NCBI GenBank assembly: GCA_018971525.1
Contig: JAGXAR010000004.1
Location: 1-64,000 of the forward strand
Length of the DNA stretch: 64,000 bases
Origin: Nitrospirota bacterium
GTDB lineage: Bacteria > Nitrospirota > Nitrospiria > Nitrospirales > Nitrospiraceae
Direction of reading: 5' to 3'
In this document: piece by piece, positions 17,655 to 24,584 of the stretch
Layout: each line of letters opens with the position of its first letter
How positions within the stretch are numbered: the stretch's first letter is position 1
Position numbers and translations under genes: made by a program
The notes under the pieces: generated by a model
Seen by the model: only the letters and a program-made list of their open reading frames with translations
The model's database searches: none
What the model was told of the DNA's origin: nothing

Positions 17655-17752
17655 GGAGCGCGCACGATGAAACAGTGCTCGCTCGACGTGCGCAGTAGAA
17701 CCAATCACAGGTCCCGTTCCTGGGAGAGATAAACGAGCGGGCTTGGAGGGAA
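17655..17752 (+). repeat. Dispersed intergenic repeat R1, copy A
   Basis: The core 17655-17696 starts GGAGCGCGCACG, passes GATGAAAC and ends CGTGCGCAGT. Its arms GCGCACG and CGTGCGC pair perfectly. A variable stretch and a tail (AGAGATAAACGAGCGGGCTTGGAGGGA) complete the unit. The same core and tail recur at 23349, 22509 and, inverted, near 19726. Confidence 0.7.
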
Positions 17753-17782
17753 GAGAGGCGGCCTAGTTGTCCCTGTGGTCGC

Positions 17783-17903
17783 AGAACGCGCACGATGAAA
17801 CGGTGCTCGTCCGATGCGCGCAGTAAAGGGCAGCCTCGGCCACTCCATGTAAGAGAGGTATGGGGAGTTGGAAGACTCTCATTGGACACACGCCCAGCGG
17901 GAG
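17783..17903 (+). repeat. Dispersed intergenic repeat R1, copy B (long variant)
   Basis: The core 17783-17824 (AGAACGCGCACG to GCGCGCAGT) is followed by AAAGGGCAGCCTCGGCCACT and a stretch ending near GCGGGAG. The part from 17801 matches 22621-22720 over about 100 bp, giving a second version of the unit with a different downstream half. Confidence 0.65.
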
Positions 17904-17929
17904 ACCATCTAGCCTGTCCTCAAGGGAAA

Positions 17930-17967
17930 AGTAGAAGAGCGGTGCATCGCTCGATGAGCGCAGCAAA
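17930..17967 (+). repeat. Degenerate R1 fragment, copy C
   Basis: Only the second half of the core remains (GGTGCATCGCTCGATGAGCG then CAGCAAAG). It is included because it falls between copy B and the first R2 element in the same orientation. Confidence 0.4.
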
Positions 17968-17985
17968 GTGATTCCTCAATCGACC

Positions 17986-18121
17986 TGCGGTTTACAAACT
18001 CGATTCAGACCAATCTGACGCGACCCACGCAGAGCTAACCCCAGGAAAAACTGACGAATCCGAAGAGCCATCATCTTGATGGATCGGGATGGCTTGGCCT
18101 GTTCCGGTAGCAGAGTGGTAG
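17986..18121 (+). repeat. Repeat R2, copy 1, with conserved hairpins
   Basis: About 136 bp, closely matching 18760-18898. It contains TCAGA-CCAA-TCTGA, a perfect 5-bp stem, and AGCCAT...ATGGCT (about 18066-18093), a 6-bp stem. The two copies flank the gene at 18264. The reverse strand reads an uninterrupted frame in both copies (GSSDSSVFP and SDWSESS are shared), but no ribosome site supports translation. Confidence 0.75.
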
Positions 18122-18210
18122 CAGAAAACAGCTCTGTCGAAGAGTGAAATCTTGACAGATGGAATAGTGGGAGCGGTCGGTTCTAATCGGCTAATATGTT
18201 TCAATGGCTT

Positions 18211-18244
18211 GACTGACTGACTGATTGATTGACTGACTGACTGA
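18211..18244 (+). repeat. Tetranucleotide tract (GACT)3(GATT)2(GACT)3GA
   Basis: Eight and a half tetramers end 5 nt before the GGAGG ribosome site of the next gene. Tracts like this can change length by slippage. Here the tract is outside the coding region, so a change would alter leader or promoter spacing rather than reading frame. Confidence 0.8.
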
Positions 18245-18263
18245 GGTCCAGGAGGTTTGCGAT

Positions 18264-18752
18264 ATGGATACGTTCATAACGATCTTTATCGGGGTTAGTG
18301 TGTTTGTAGTCGGGCAGTTCATCGTGAAAGCCTTGATTGAGCCGTATAGAGATTTGGCGAAAGTCATAGGTGAAATTGCTTTCGTTCTCATTTTCTACGC
18401 TAACGTTTACACAAAACCAGGTATACCCGAATTAGAAAACGCCTCCGTAACACCTTCAGCGGAACCGGATGAAAGCATTTCACGGAGAACCAAACAACTA
18501 GACGATGTTCAAGTAGCATTTCGGAAACTGGCTAGCGATTTGATGGCAAGAAGGCATGCCATACCTGTCTATGTGCTATGGGAAACGTTCCGACTTGTAC
18601 CGAAGAGATCGGACATCCTCGCCGCTAGCCGAAGCCTAATACGAATCTCAAACAACATGTTCAATTCAGGGTACGAACCTGCTGAACAGAACAAGCAGGA
18701 CAGAAGAGAGATCGAACGGTGCTTTGGCCTAAGGCTTGGCTTTGGAACGTGA
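18264..18752 (+). CDS. Hypothetical membrane protein between R2 repeats
   Basis: A 162-residue protein, not recognised. Two hydrophobic segments lie near residues 4-24 and 36-52, followed by a polar, charged domain of about 110 residues with few Gly or Pro (DVQVAFRKLASDL, ETFRLVPKRS). This suggests a membrane anchor with a cytoplasmic helical part. GGAGG lies nine bases before ATG 18264. Codon use is more A/T-rich than in the flanking housekeeping genes, and the gene sits between the two R2 copies with a tetranucleotide tract before it, all consistent with acquired DNA. Confidence 0.6.
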   Translation: MDTFITIFIGVSVFVVGQFIVKALIEPYRDLAKVIGEIAFVLIFYANVYTKPGIPELENASVTPSAEPDESISRRTKQLDDVQVAFRKLASDLMARRHAIPVYVLWETFRLVPKRSDILAASRSLIRISNNMFNSGYEPAEQNKQDRREIERCFGLRLGFGT

Positions 18753-18759
18753 CGCTACC

Positions 18760-18898
18760 GGCAGTTTCACAACTCGACTCAGACCAATCTGACACGACCC
18801 ACGCGGAGCTAACCCAAGGAAAAACTGAAGAGTCCGAAGAACCATCCTCGTGATGGAGCAGGATGGTTTGGCCTGTTCTGGTAGCGGGGAGGTGGCAA
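18760..18898 (+). repeat. Repeat R2, copy 2, with conserved hairpins
   Basis: Second copy of the element at 17986-18121. The TCAGA-CCAA-TCTGA hairpin is identical. The second stem is AACCAT with ATGGTT, where copy 1 has AGCCAT with ATGGCT, a paired change that keeps the helix. The copy starts 8 nt after the stop of the hypothetical gene. Confidence 0.75.
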
Positions 18899-18956
18899 CC
18901 ATCGCTTGTGTATGGTACGTAGTAATGCTCAATCAAATACTGTGAGGGCGGCGCAA

Positions 18957-19220
18957 ATGAAAATACCGGATCACCTATTTGTTGAGCCCGACGGATGGAA
19001 GGAGGACGCTCGGTATGAGCATTCTCGTACTCAGGTGGGAGAGCAAGACCTGACGCAACCGGAGGCAATAGCGCGTTTGGAGGAACAGGCGGAGAAGCGG
19101 CTCGCGCAATTACGACGAAAAGATTCGAGTTGGCAATTGCACGTTGTACAGCGCGGTTCCGTTGAACAGGGCAGAGATTCAATCATTGTGTTTCGACGAC
19201 CCAAGGGGCAATCGGCGTGA
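18957..19220 (+). CDS. Small hypothetical protein, first of a coupled pair
   Basis: An 87-residue charged, soluble protein starting MKIPDHLFVEPDGW. A central helix rich in Glu, Arg and Gln (PEAIARLEEQAEKRLAQL) may form a coiled coil. The start is ATG 18957, with GAGGGCGG shortly upstream; the earlier in-frame ATG at 18906 lies close to the R2 repeat. Its stop overlaps the GTG of the next gene, so the two are translated together. No family is recognised. Confidence 0.5.
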   Translation: MKIPDHLFVEPDGWKEDARYEHSRTQVGEQDLTQPEAIARLEEQAEKRLAQLRRKDSSWQLHVVQRGSVEQGRDSIIVFRRPKGQSA

Positions 19221-19477
19221 CAACTTCATCTTTTGAGGACCTTGTCGTAGCGGTGCTTACATCACTGTTTGGCATTATGGCGGCCTACGGCGTTGGACTG
19301 GCCATCGCATTGATCAAGGGCTACCGCGACCCGTACTACTTTTATGCATGGCCTGCTTCTATGAAGAGGCCAATTGGTGTCGTAGCGATCTATTTTGCAA
19401 TTCGTGCCGCATGGGATTCGCTGATGTTATGCGGTGCGCTAGGAGGCCTCGTTCGCTTGTGTGGGTTGCTGGGTTGA
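19217..19477 (+). CDS. Small hypothetical membrane protein, second of a coupled pair
   Basis: An 86-residue protein with two or three hydrophobic segments: residues 8-33 (LVVAVLTSLFGIMAAYGVGLAI) and about 52-84 (IGVVAIYFAIRAAW and LCGALGGLVRLCGLLG). The start is GTG 19217, overlapping the previous stop (GTGA). No family is recognised. Pairing with a charged soluble partner is compatible with a two-part membrane complex or a small toxin system, but neither has sequence support. Confidence 0.5.
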   Translation: MTTSSFEDLVVAVLTSLFGIMAAYGVGLAIALIKGYRDPYYFYAWPASMKRPIGVVAIYFAIRAAWDSLMLCGALGGLVRLCGLLG

Positions 19478-19810
19478 CCGGAGGTTTCATTGACCGCAGG
19501 TCGAATCAGCGAACTTATGGTCGTATGCTGGGATGGGATATATTGCGGGGGCCCAGTTTCAATCATAAATTCAGATGCGCCATAGCGCAGAGTGGACTTC
19601 AGCGGTAACACTCTTCTTGGTGGCCGGCCTGGTTGATCCCTCGCTCCGCGCGGCCAACGAAATATAAATGCTTCTTCCAAGCTTGCTCGTCGCCTCTCTC
19701 AGCGGGGTGACCAGGCCTGCCCTTGATTGCGCGCGTCGAACGACCACCGTTTCATCGTGGGGGTTCCGCGAGCACGAAGCGCAGCCTGAGTCGCTCCCGC
19801 CTCTTTCCCC
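19478..19810. other. Intergenic stretch with an inverted R1 copy
   Basis: An inverted R1 copy occupies its second half. The first half has no convincing frame. The stretch separates the coupled hypothetical pair from the convergent toxin-antitoxin operon. Confidence 0.5.
19675..19767 (-). repeat. Dispersed intergenic repeat R1, inverted copy D
   Basis: Read on the minus strand, the core (19767 to 19726) contains GATGAAACGGTGGTCGTTCG and ends GCGCGCAAT. It is followed after about 30 bp by the GAGCAAGCTTGGAA tail at 19688-19675. It has the same architecture as the plus-strand copies. Confidence 0.65.
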
Positions 19811-20107
19811 TTACAGCAAGTAACGGTCGATGCTCAGGGCTCCGTGGAAGACACCGAGAATGTCGATCCCTCCCGAGTCCTTAATCACGTACGCGATTCG
19901 GTAGTGACCATGGAGAAGGATACGGATGTGCCGGTCCGGTCGTTGCCAGTACCGGTAGCCTGATTCGGGGAACTCTCGGAGGATCTCTGCCTTCTGGTAG
20001 AGCGTTTCAATGGTGCGGATTGCTGCTGCGGGATTATCTTGCGCTATGAAATCCTGGATATCGTGGAGCCATCGTTCGGCTTCGGCTGTCCATGTCAGCT
20101 CCGCCAT
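19811..20107 (-). CDS. parE: ParE/RelE-superfamily toxin
   Basis: A 98-residue protein with the plasmid-stabilisation fold layout: LTWTAEAERWLHDIQDFIAQDNPAAA forms the two N-terminal helices, and RILLHGHYRIAYVI plus IDILGVFHGALSIDRYL are the terminal strands. ParE members poison DNA gyrase and RelE members cut mRNA; the sequence alone does not decide, but the helical hairpin and the absence of RelE catalytic residues favour ParE. It follows the antitoxin gene and overlaps its end by 13 bp, so translation is coupled with antitoxin first. Confidence 0.8.
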   Translation of the reverse strand: MAELTWTAEAERWLHDIQDFIAQDNPAAAIRTIETLYQKAEILREFPESGYRYWQRPDRHIRILLHGHYRIAYVIKDSGGIDILGVFHGALSIDRYLL

Positions 20108-20280
20108 GTTTTGATGCGGCGTCCCATTTCTTCGTGGCTGATCGTCCTCCCTGCATCGGAGTCCGCAAGTCCTCTCTCAACCATTCGCGCAAACGCCAGC
20201 TCCCGCAGAATCTCATCGTACGAGCTGTCGTCCGGTTGGTCCTGCAGAATCTTTGCAATCTGTTCCTTAGCGGAAGGCAT
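20095..20280 (-). CDS. Antitoxin of the ParE-type module
   Basis: A 61-residue protein (MPSAKEQIAKILQD to MGRRIKTWRS). ISHEEMGRRIKTW is the usual C-terminal partner-binding end of antitoxins that accompany ParE. AGAGGTGA precedes the ATG at 20280 closely and decides the start over longer in-frame extensions. It lies upstream of the toxin with a 13-bp overlap. No clear ribbon-helix-helix or PHD signature can be assigned by eye. Confidence 0.7.
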   Translation of the reverse strand: MPSAKEQIAKILQDQPDDSSYDEILRELAFARMVERGLADSDAGRTISHEEMGRRIKTWRS

Positions 20281-20354
20281 GGTCACCTCTCTTTGTGGTG
20301 CGTCTGGAATTTCACGCTTCTGTCGAATGCCGATTTCCAGGCGATATGTATTCA

Positions 20355-20383
20355 AGAATAACGGGAAGCCCTTTGATTTACAA
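20355..20383 (-). promoter_or_regulatory. Promoter for the toxin-antitoxin operon
   Basis: On the minus strand TTGTAA (20383-20378) and TATTCT (20360-20355) are separated by 17 bp. The predicted start lies about 70 bp before the antitoxin ATG. It sits in the 123-bp gap shared with cstA, which reads the other way. Confidence 0.5.
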
Positions 20384-20403
20384 GCGATCGGCGGGTTGTT
20401 AGT

Positions 20404-22419
20404 ATGCCGCGCGTGAAACACCTTCTTGTCTTGATTTGGGGCCTGGTCGCGATCCTAGGCTCAGTTGCGCTTGCCTTTGTCGCAGGGCTCGTCAATCCAC
20501 AGGAAAAAGTAAATGGCCTCTGGCTGGTCGTGGCTGCGGCTTGCATCTATGTACTGGCCTTCCGGTTCTACGGCCGCTGGATTTCGCTGCGCGTGGTTGA
20601 ACTCAACGATCAGCGTGTGACGCCGGCGGTGCGGTTGAATGACGGAGTCAATTTTCATCCCACCAATAAATATGTGTTGTTCGGCCACCATTTCGCCGCG
20701 ATTGCTGGAGCTGGGCCGTTGCTTGGTCCAGTGTTGGCGGCGCAGTTCGGTTTTCTTCCCGGTTTTCTTTGGCTGGTGATCGGTGCGGTGTTGGGTGGAG
20801 CGGTGCAGGACTTCATCATCCTGGTTGCATCAATGCGGCGGAATGGCCGCTCGTTGCCTGAAATTGCGCGCGATGAACTGGGCCTTGTCACAGGCACCGC
20901 GACGGCGGTGGCGGTGCTCTTCATCGTGGTGGTCGCGCTGGCCGGGCTGGGTTTTGCCGTGGTGAACGCGCTCTATCGCAATGCCTGGGGCACCTTCACG
21001 ATTGCGATGACGATTCCCATCGGCTTCATCATGGGCTTCTATCTTCAAAAGTTCCGGCCCGGTCAGGTGGCGGAAGTCTCCCTGCTTGGTGTGGTGCTGT
21101 TGGTTGCGGCTGTGATCTTCGGGCGGGTGGTCGCTCAGTCTTCGCTTGCAGGCTGGTTCGAGCTCGAGCGCACGACGTTGGTGTGGCTACTGGCCGGCTA
21201 TGGGTTCCTCGCGTCTGTCCTTCCGGGCTGGATGCTCCTGGTGCCGCGCGGATATCTCTCCACCTTCATGAAGCTCGGCGTGGTGGCCTTGCTGGGGGTG
21301 GGTGTGATTCTCATGGCGCCGACGATCGAGATGCCGCGCGTCACGATATTCGCAAGCGGCGGCGGACCGATTATTTCCGGTACGCTCTTTCCCTTTCTCT
21401 TTATCACCATTGCCTGCGGCGCTGTGTCAGGCTTTCACTCGCTGGTCTCTTCCGGGACGACGCCGAAGATGATCGAGCAGGAATCCCAGGCCACGGTCGG
21501 CTATGGGGCGATGTTGCTGGAAAGTTTTGTGGGTGTGATGGCCTTGATCGCGGCCTCGGTCTTGATCCCCGGCGATTATCTGGCGATCAATACGATGCTC
21601 TCGTCTGAGGCGCTGGCTGCGATGGGGTTTCGCGTCTCGCGGATTCAGGAACTCTCGCAACTCGTCGAGGCGGATGTGGCAGGCCGGCCTGGCGGGGCCG
21701 TGTCGCTCGCGGTCGGCATGGCGTCCATTTTTTCCGCCCTCCCCGGGATGTCCGGGTTGATGGCCTACTGGTATCAGTTCGCGCTGGTGTTCGAGGCCCT
21801 GTTCATTCTGACGACCATCGATACAGGTACGCGCGTGGGGCGCTATCTCATCCAGGAGATGGGCGGGCGCTTCTATGCTCCGTTGCGGCGGATGAATTGG
21901 TGGCCCGGTGTGGTGGTGAGCAGCGGGCTGATCGTAGGAGCCTGGGCCTATCTCATCGGCACCGGCAGCATCTCGACGCTCTGGCCGATGTTCGGGGCAG
22001 CGAATCAGTTGCTCGGTACCTTGGCCCTCTGTATCGGGACGACGGTGCTCATCAAGATGCGGAAGGCGCAATATCTGTGGATCACCGCATTGCCGATGCT
22101 GTTTGTCGGGACCATCACCTTGATGGGGTCCTACGAGATGTTCGGCATGTTTGTGACCAAGGCTTCCTCCCTCGCCGATAGCGGGCAGGCCTTTGCCTTG
22201 TATTTGGATGCAGGGCTGGTGGCTGTGGTGGCCTTGCTCGCAGTGATCGTCTTGGGCGATAGTATCATGCAGTGGTATGGCTATGTGGTCTTGAAGCGCC
22301 CTTTCACCAGCAGCGAGGTCGTGGTGATGGCCGGCGGAGGCTCGCCGGGAAGACTGCAGACGACGATCCGTCGTGATGAGGAGCAGCGATTGCAGTTGCC
22401 TGGTGGAGGGTGCTGTTGA
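20404..22419 (+). CDS. cstA: Carbon starvation protein A, peptide/pyruvate transporter family
   Basis: A 671-residue membrane protein with many hydrophobic segments, close to the usual length of the family. NKYVLFGHHFAAIAGAGPLLGPVLAAQFGFLPG near residue 85 is the signature of CstA. GFHSLVSSGTTPKM near 345 and PGMSGLMAYWYQFALVFEALFILTTIDTGTR near 445 are further family blocks. In E. coli CstA imports peptides and a relative imports pyruvate, both in nutrient limitation. The partner YjiX/YbdD-type small gene is not seen downstream. Confidence 0.93.
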   Translation: MPRVKHLLVLIWGLVAILGSVALAFVAGLVNPQEKVNGLWLVVAAACIYVLAFRFYGRWISLRVVELNDQRVTPAVRLNDGVNFHPTNKYVLFGHHFAAIAGAGPLLGPVLAAQFGFLPGFLWLVIGAVLGGAVQDFIILVASMRRNGRSLPEIARDELGLVTGTATAVAVLFIVVVALAGLGFAVVNALYRNAWGTFTIAMTIPIGFIMGFYLQKFRPGQVAEVSLLGVVLLVAAVIFGRVVAQSSLAGWFELERTTLVWLLAGYGFLASVLPGWMLLVPRGYLSTFMKLGVVALLGVGVILMAPTIEMPRVTIFASGGGPIISGTLFPFLFITIACGAVSGFHSLVSSGTTPKMIEQESQATVGYGAMLLESFVGVMALIAASVLIPGDYLAINTMLSSEALAAMGFRVSRIQELSQLVEADVAGRPGGAVSLAVGMASIFSALPGMSGLMAYWYQFALVFEALFILTTIDTGTRVGRYLIQEMGGRFYAPLRRMNWWPGVVVSSGLIVGAWAYLIGTGSISTLWPMFGAANQLLGTLALCIGTTVLIKMRKAQYLWITALPMLFVGTITLMGSYEMFGMFVTKASSLADSGQAFALYLDAGLVAVVALLAVIVLGDSIMQWYGYVVLKRPFTSSEVVVMAGGGSPGRLQTTIRRDEEQRLQLPGGGCC

Positions 22420-22508
22420 GGAGTGGGGAGCGCCAGGTGCCCTTCTTGCTCGCAGAGCCGCCACGATGAAAAGGATTGGAAGGACACCCACGTTGGTCCT
22501 GTGCTCCC

Positions 22509-22602
22509 GGAACGCGCGCCCTGAGAAGGGCCTCGTTCGACGGCCGCACATAGATCAACATGGGTGGCCTTCCTAAGAGAGAAAAAGCTAGCGAGCTTGG
22601 AA
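22509..22602 (+). repeat. Dispersed intergenic repeat R1, copy E
   Basis: The core 22509-22550 begins GGAACGCGCGCC and keeps CTCGTTCGACGG. The AGAGAGAAAAAGCTAGCGAG then CTTGGAATGA tail follows. It is more diverged than copies A and G. Confidence 0.6.
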
Positions 22603-22620
22603 TGAACAATTTAGAAGGAT

Positions 22621-22720
22621 GACGGTCGCTCGATGCGCGCAGTAAAGGGCAGCCTCGGCCACTCCTTTATAGTGGGGTGTAGAGAATTGGAAGGACCTCG
22701 TTGAACGCGCGCAGTGGGAG
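22621..22720 (+). repeat. Dispersed intergenic repeat R1, copy F (long-variant half)
   Basis: Starts inside the core (GGTCGCTCGATGCGCGCAGT), continues AAAGGGCAGCCTCGGCCACT and ends GCAGTGGGAG. It matches 17801-17903 along its length. Confidence 0.65.
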
Positions 22721-22800
22721 TTCAAGTAGGCCACCTCTGGGAATGTCGTGAGCATTTCCTGAAGAAGAGAAAATGGATGAAGTGAGAAGAGGAGGGGATC

Positions 22801-23298
22801 GTGGCTGAGCAATTTTCGTTCGATGTAGTCTCGGAAGTGGACATGCAAGAGATGAAGAATGTCGTCGATCAGGCGACGAAGGAGATTAAGCAGCGCTTCG
22901 ACTTCAAAGACTCGAAAACGGAGATTACGTTGAAGGAGAAGGAAAAGGAACTGGTCCTGGTGTCCGACGACGAGTATAAGCTCAATGCGGTGATTGATAT
23001 TATCAAGACCAAGTGCGTGAAACGCGGGGTCTCGCTGAAGGCGTTCACTTATGGAACCCTGGAGGCGGCGCTGGGTGGAACGGTGCGCCAGGTGGCGAAG
23101 ATTCAAAGCGGGATTGCAGCGGACAAGGCGAAAGAGGTGACGAAGGCCATCAAGGAGTCCAAGCTGAAAGTGCAGGCGCAGATTCAAGGCGAGCAAGTGC
23201 GCGTGCTGAGCAAGAGCAAAGATGACCTCCAATCGGCCATGGCGTTTCTTAAGAGCAAGGATTTTGGGATTGATCTGCAGTTCACCAATTACCGTTAG
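22801..23298 (+). CDS. yajQ: YajQ family cyclic-di-GMP/nucleotide-binding protein
   Basis: A 165-residue protein of the usual YajQ length. FSFDVVSEVDMQEMKNVVDQA is the hallmark N-terminus, RFDFKDSK is conserved near residue 36, and FLKSKDFGIDLQFTNYR is the conserved C-terminus. Family members bind RNA or cyclic-di-GMP and influence virulence or phage lysogeny. The start is GTG 22801, preceded by GAGGAGGGG. No operon partner. Confidence 0.95.
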   Translation: MAEQFSFDVVSEVDMQEMKNVVDQATKEIKQRFDFKDSKTEITLKEKEKELVLVSDDEYKLNAVIDIIKTKCVKRGVSLKAFTYGTLEAALGGTVRQVAKIQSGIAADKAKEVTKAIKESKLKVQAQIQGEQVRVLSKSKDDLQSAMAFLKSKDFGIDLQFTNYR

Positions 23299-23348
23299 TG
23301 GAATGCTGAAAAAGGGGAGTATGCCACCCATGTCAACCCCTTGCCCGC

Positions 23349-23445
23349 GGAACGCGCACGCTGAAGCTGTGCTCGTTCGACGCGCGCAGTCGGACCGACC
23401 ACGGGTGCCATACTAAGAAACGTGAACAAGCGAGCTTGGAGGGAT
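23349..23445 (+). repeat. Dispersed intergenic repeat R1, copy G
   Basis: The core 23349-23390 (GGAACGCGCACG to CGCGCGCAGT, with GTGCTCGTTCGACG inside) is the cleanest copy. The AACAAGCGAGCTTGGAGGGA tail ends near 23445. It lies between yajQ and the lipoprotein gene. Confidence 0.7.
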
Positions 23446-23530
23446 CATTCATTGAGCATTGCGCAATAGACTGCCCAGTTGGGAGTGACCCAGACACCTT
23501 TGCAGCCGAACATCGCCTCAAGCTGAACTC

Positions 23531-24574
23531 ATGAAACGACTCGCCTTCCTATTCCTGTTCCTGCTCGGCCTTCCCCTTCTTGGCTGTAACCGCAGCGATG
23601 CCATCGTCGTCATCCAACTCCATCCGAAGAATCCCGACATCATCTACGTCGCGACGAACGACTATATCTATAAGACGCGCGACGGGGGCCGGACCTGGAC
23701 AAATTTGTCGCAGGGCATGAGCCACTCGCGCGTGATTTCGATGGCGCTCGATCCTTCCTTCCCGGCCACGTTGTACGCCGGCACGAAGGGCGATGCGGTG
23801 TACAAGAGTTACGATGGAGGGCAGCGTTGGGTCTCGCAGCGAGTAGGGTTGGACGATGCGACGATCTCCTCCGTGGTCAATCAATTTGTCTTCGATCCGG
23901 CGGACAACCAGCATCTGTTCGCCGCGACGACGATGGGCGTGTTTGAAACCAGGAATGCCGGCGACAGTTGGACGAAGCGAATGGACGGCATGAAAGAAGT
24001 GCTGATGGTGGTGACGCTCGGCCTGGATCCCACGAGGCCGTCGATCCTCTATGCGGGCACGAGTGGCGGTGTCTATAAATCAGTCGATCTAGCGGGGCAC
24101 TGGGAAAAAGTGAATAACGGACTCGTGTCTCCGGCCATCATCAAATCGTCACGCGCGCTGAATGTTACGGCGATTCTGGTCGATCCCCATGAGCCGGACA
24201 CGGTGTATGCCGCGACACTTGAAGGGCTCTATAAGACGACGGATGCTGCGACGTCGTGGGTCCGCATCGCCCAGTCTCTGCAGGATCAAATGGTGTTTTC
24301 GATGATCTTGGACCGGACGAAGAAGGGCGTCATCTACCTGGGCGGCCGAGAAGGCATCCACCGGAGCGTAGACGGCGGAAACACATGGACCACGCTCAAT
24401 AAGGGGTTGGCCACGCTGAACGTGCGCTCCATCGCGCAGGCCGCGACCGATCCGAAACTGTTTTATCTAGGGACGAACGGGAGCGGATTGTATCGCAGCA
24501 AGGATGCAGGCGAGACGTGGGAGCCGATGCCGCCGGTTGTTTCGACAGATTCATCGGGTGGCCGAGGGCTGTAG
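23531..24574 (+). CDS. Exported lipoprotein with BNR-type beta-propeller repeats
   Basis: A 347-residue protein with a lipoprotein signal peptide: MKRL, a hydrophobic core, and lipobox LLGC with Cys at about residue 19. At least five repeats carry the BNR core S/T-x-D-x-G-x-x-W, for example TRDGGRTWT, SYDGGQRWV, TRNAGDSWT, SVDGGNTWT and SKDAGETWE, alternating with DP....LYAGT strands. This is the layout of sialidase-like or Ycf48/HCF136-like propellers. It probably sits in the outer or inner membrane facing the periplasm and may assist assembly of another complex; no enzymatic residues are evident. Confidence 0.82.
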   Translation: MKRLAFLFLFLLGLPLLGCNRSDAIVVIQLHPKNPDIIYVATNDYIYKTRDGGRTWTNLSQGMSHSRVISMALDPSFPATLYAGTKGDAVYKSYDGGQRWVSQRVGLDDATISSVVNQFVFDPADNQHLFAATTMGVFETRNAGDSWTKRMDGMKEVLMVVTLGLDPTRPSILYAGTSGGVYKSVDLAGHWEKVNNGLVSPAIIKSSRALNVTAILVDPHEPDTVYAATLEGLYKTTDAATSWVRIAQSLQDQMVFSMILDRTKKGVIYLGGREGIHRSVDGGNTWTTLNKGLATLNVRSIAQAATDPKLFYLGTNGSGLYRSKDAGETWEPMPPVVSTDSSGGRGL

Positions 24575-24584
24575 GAGAAATGCT

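Larger units (their letters stand above)
22420..22800. other. Intergenic stretch filled by R1 repeats
   Basis: Apart from the first and last few dozen bases it consists of R1 material: a partial core near 22449-22474, a full unit at 22509-22602 and the long-variant half at 22621-22720. No gene is supported. The yajQ ribosome site lies at its end. Confidence 0.6.

Noticed and set aside
17992-18204. Minus-strand frame over the R2 repeat, also readable in copy 2
   Set aside because: The shared peptide simply follows from the DNA repeat. There is no ribosome site, and the compensatory change points to structure rather than coding.
21427-22551. Minus-strand frame of 374 codons opposite cstA
   Set aside because: His/Arg/Gln-rich shadow of a membrane-protein gene with no family motif.
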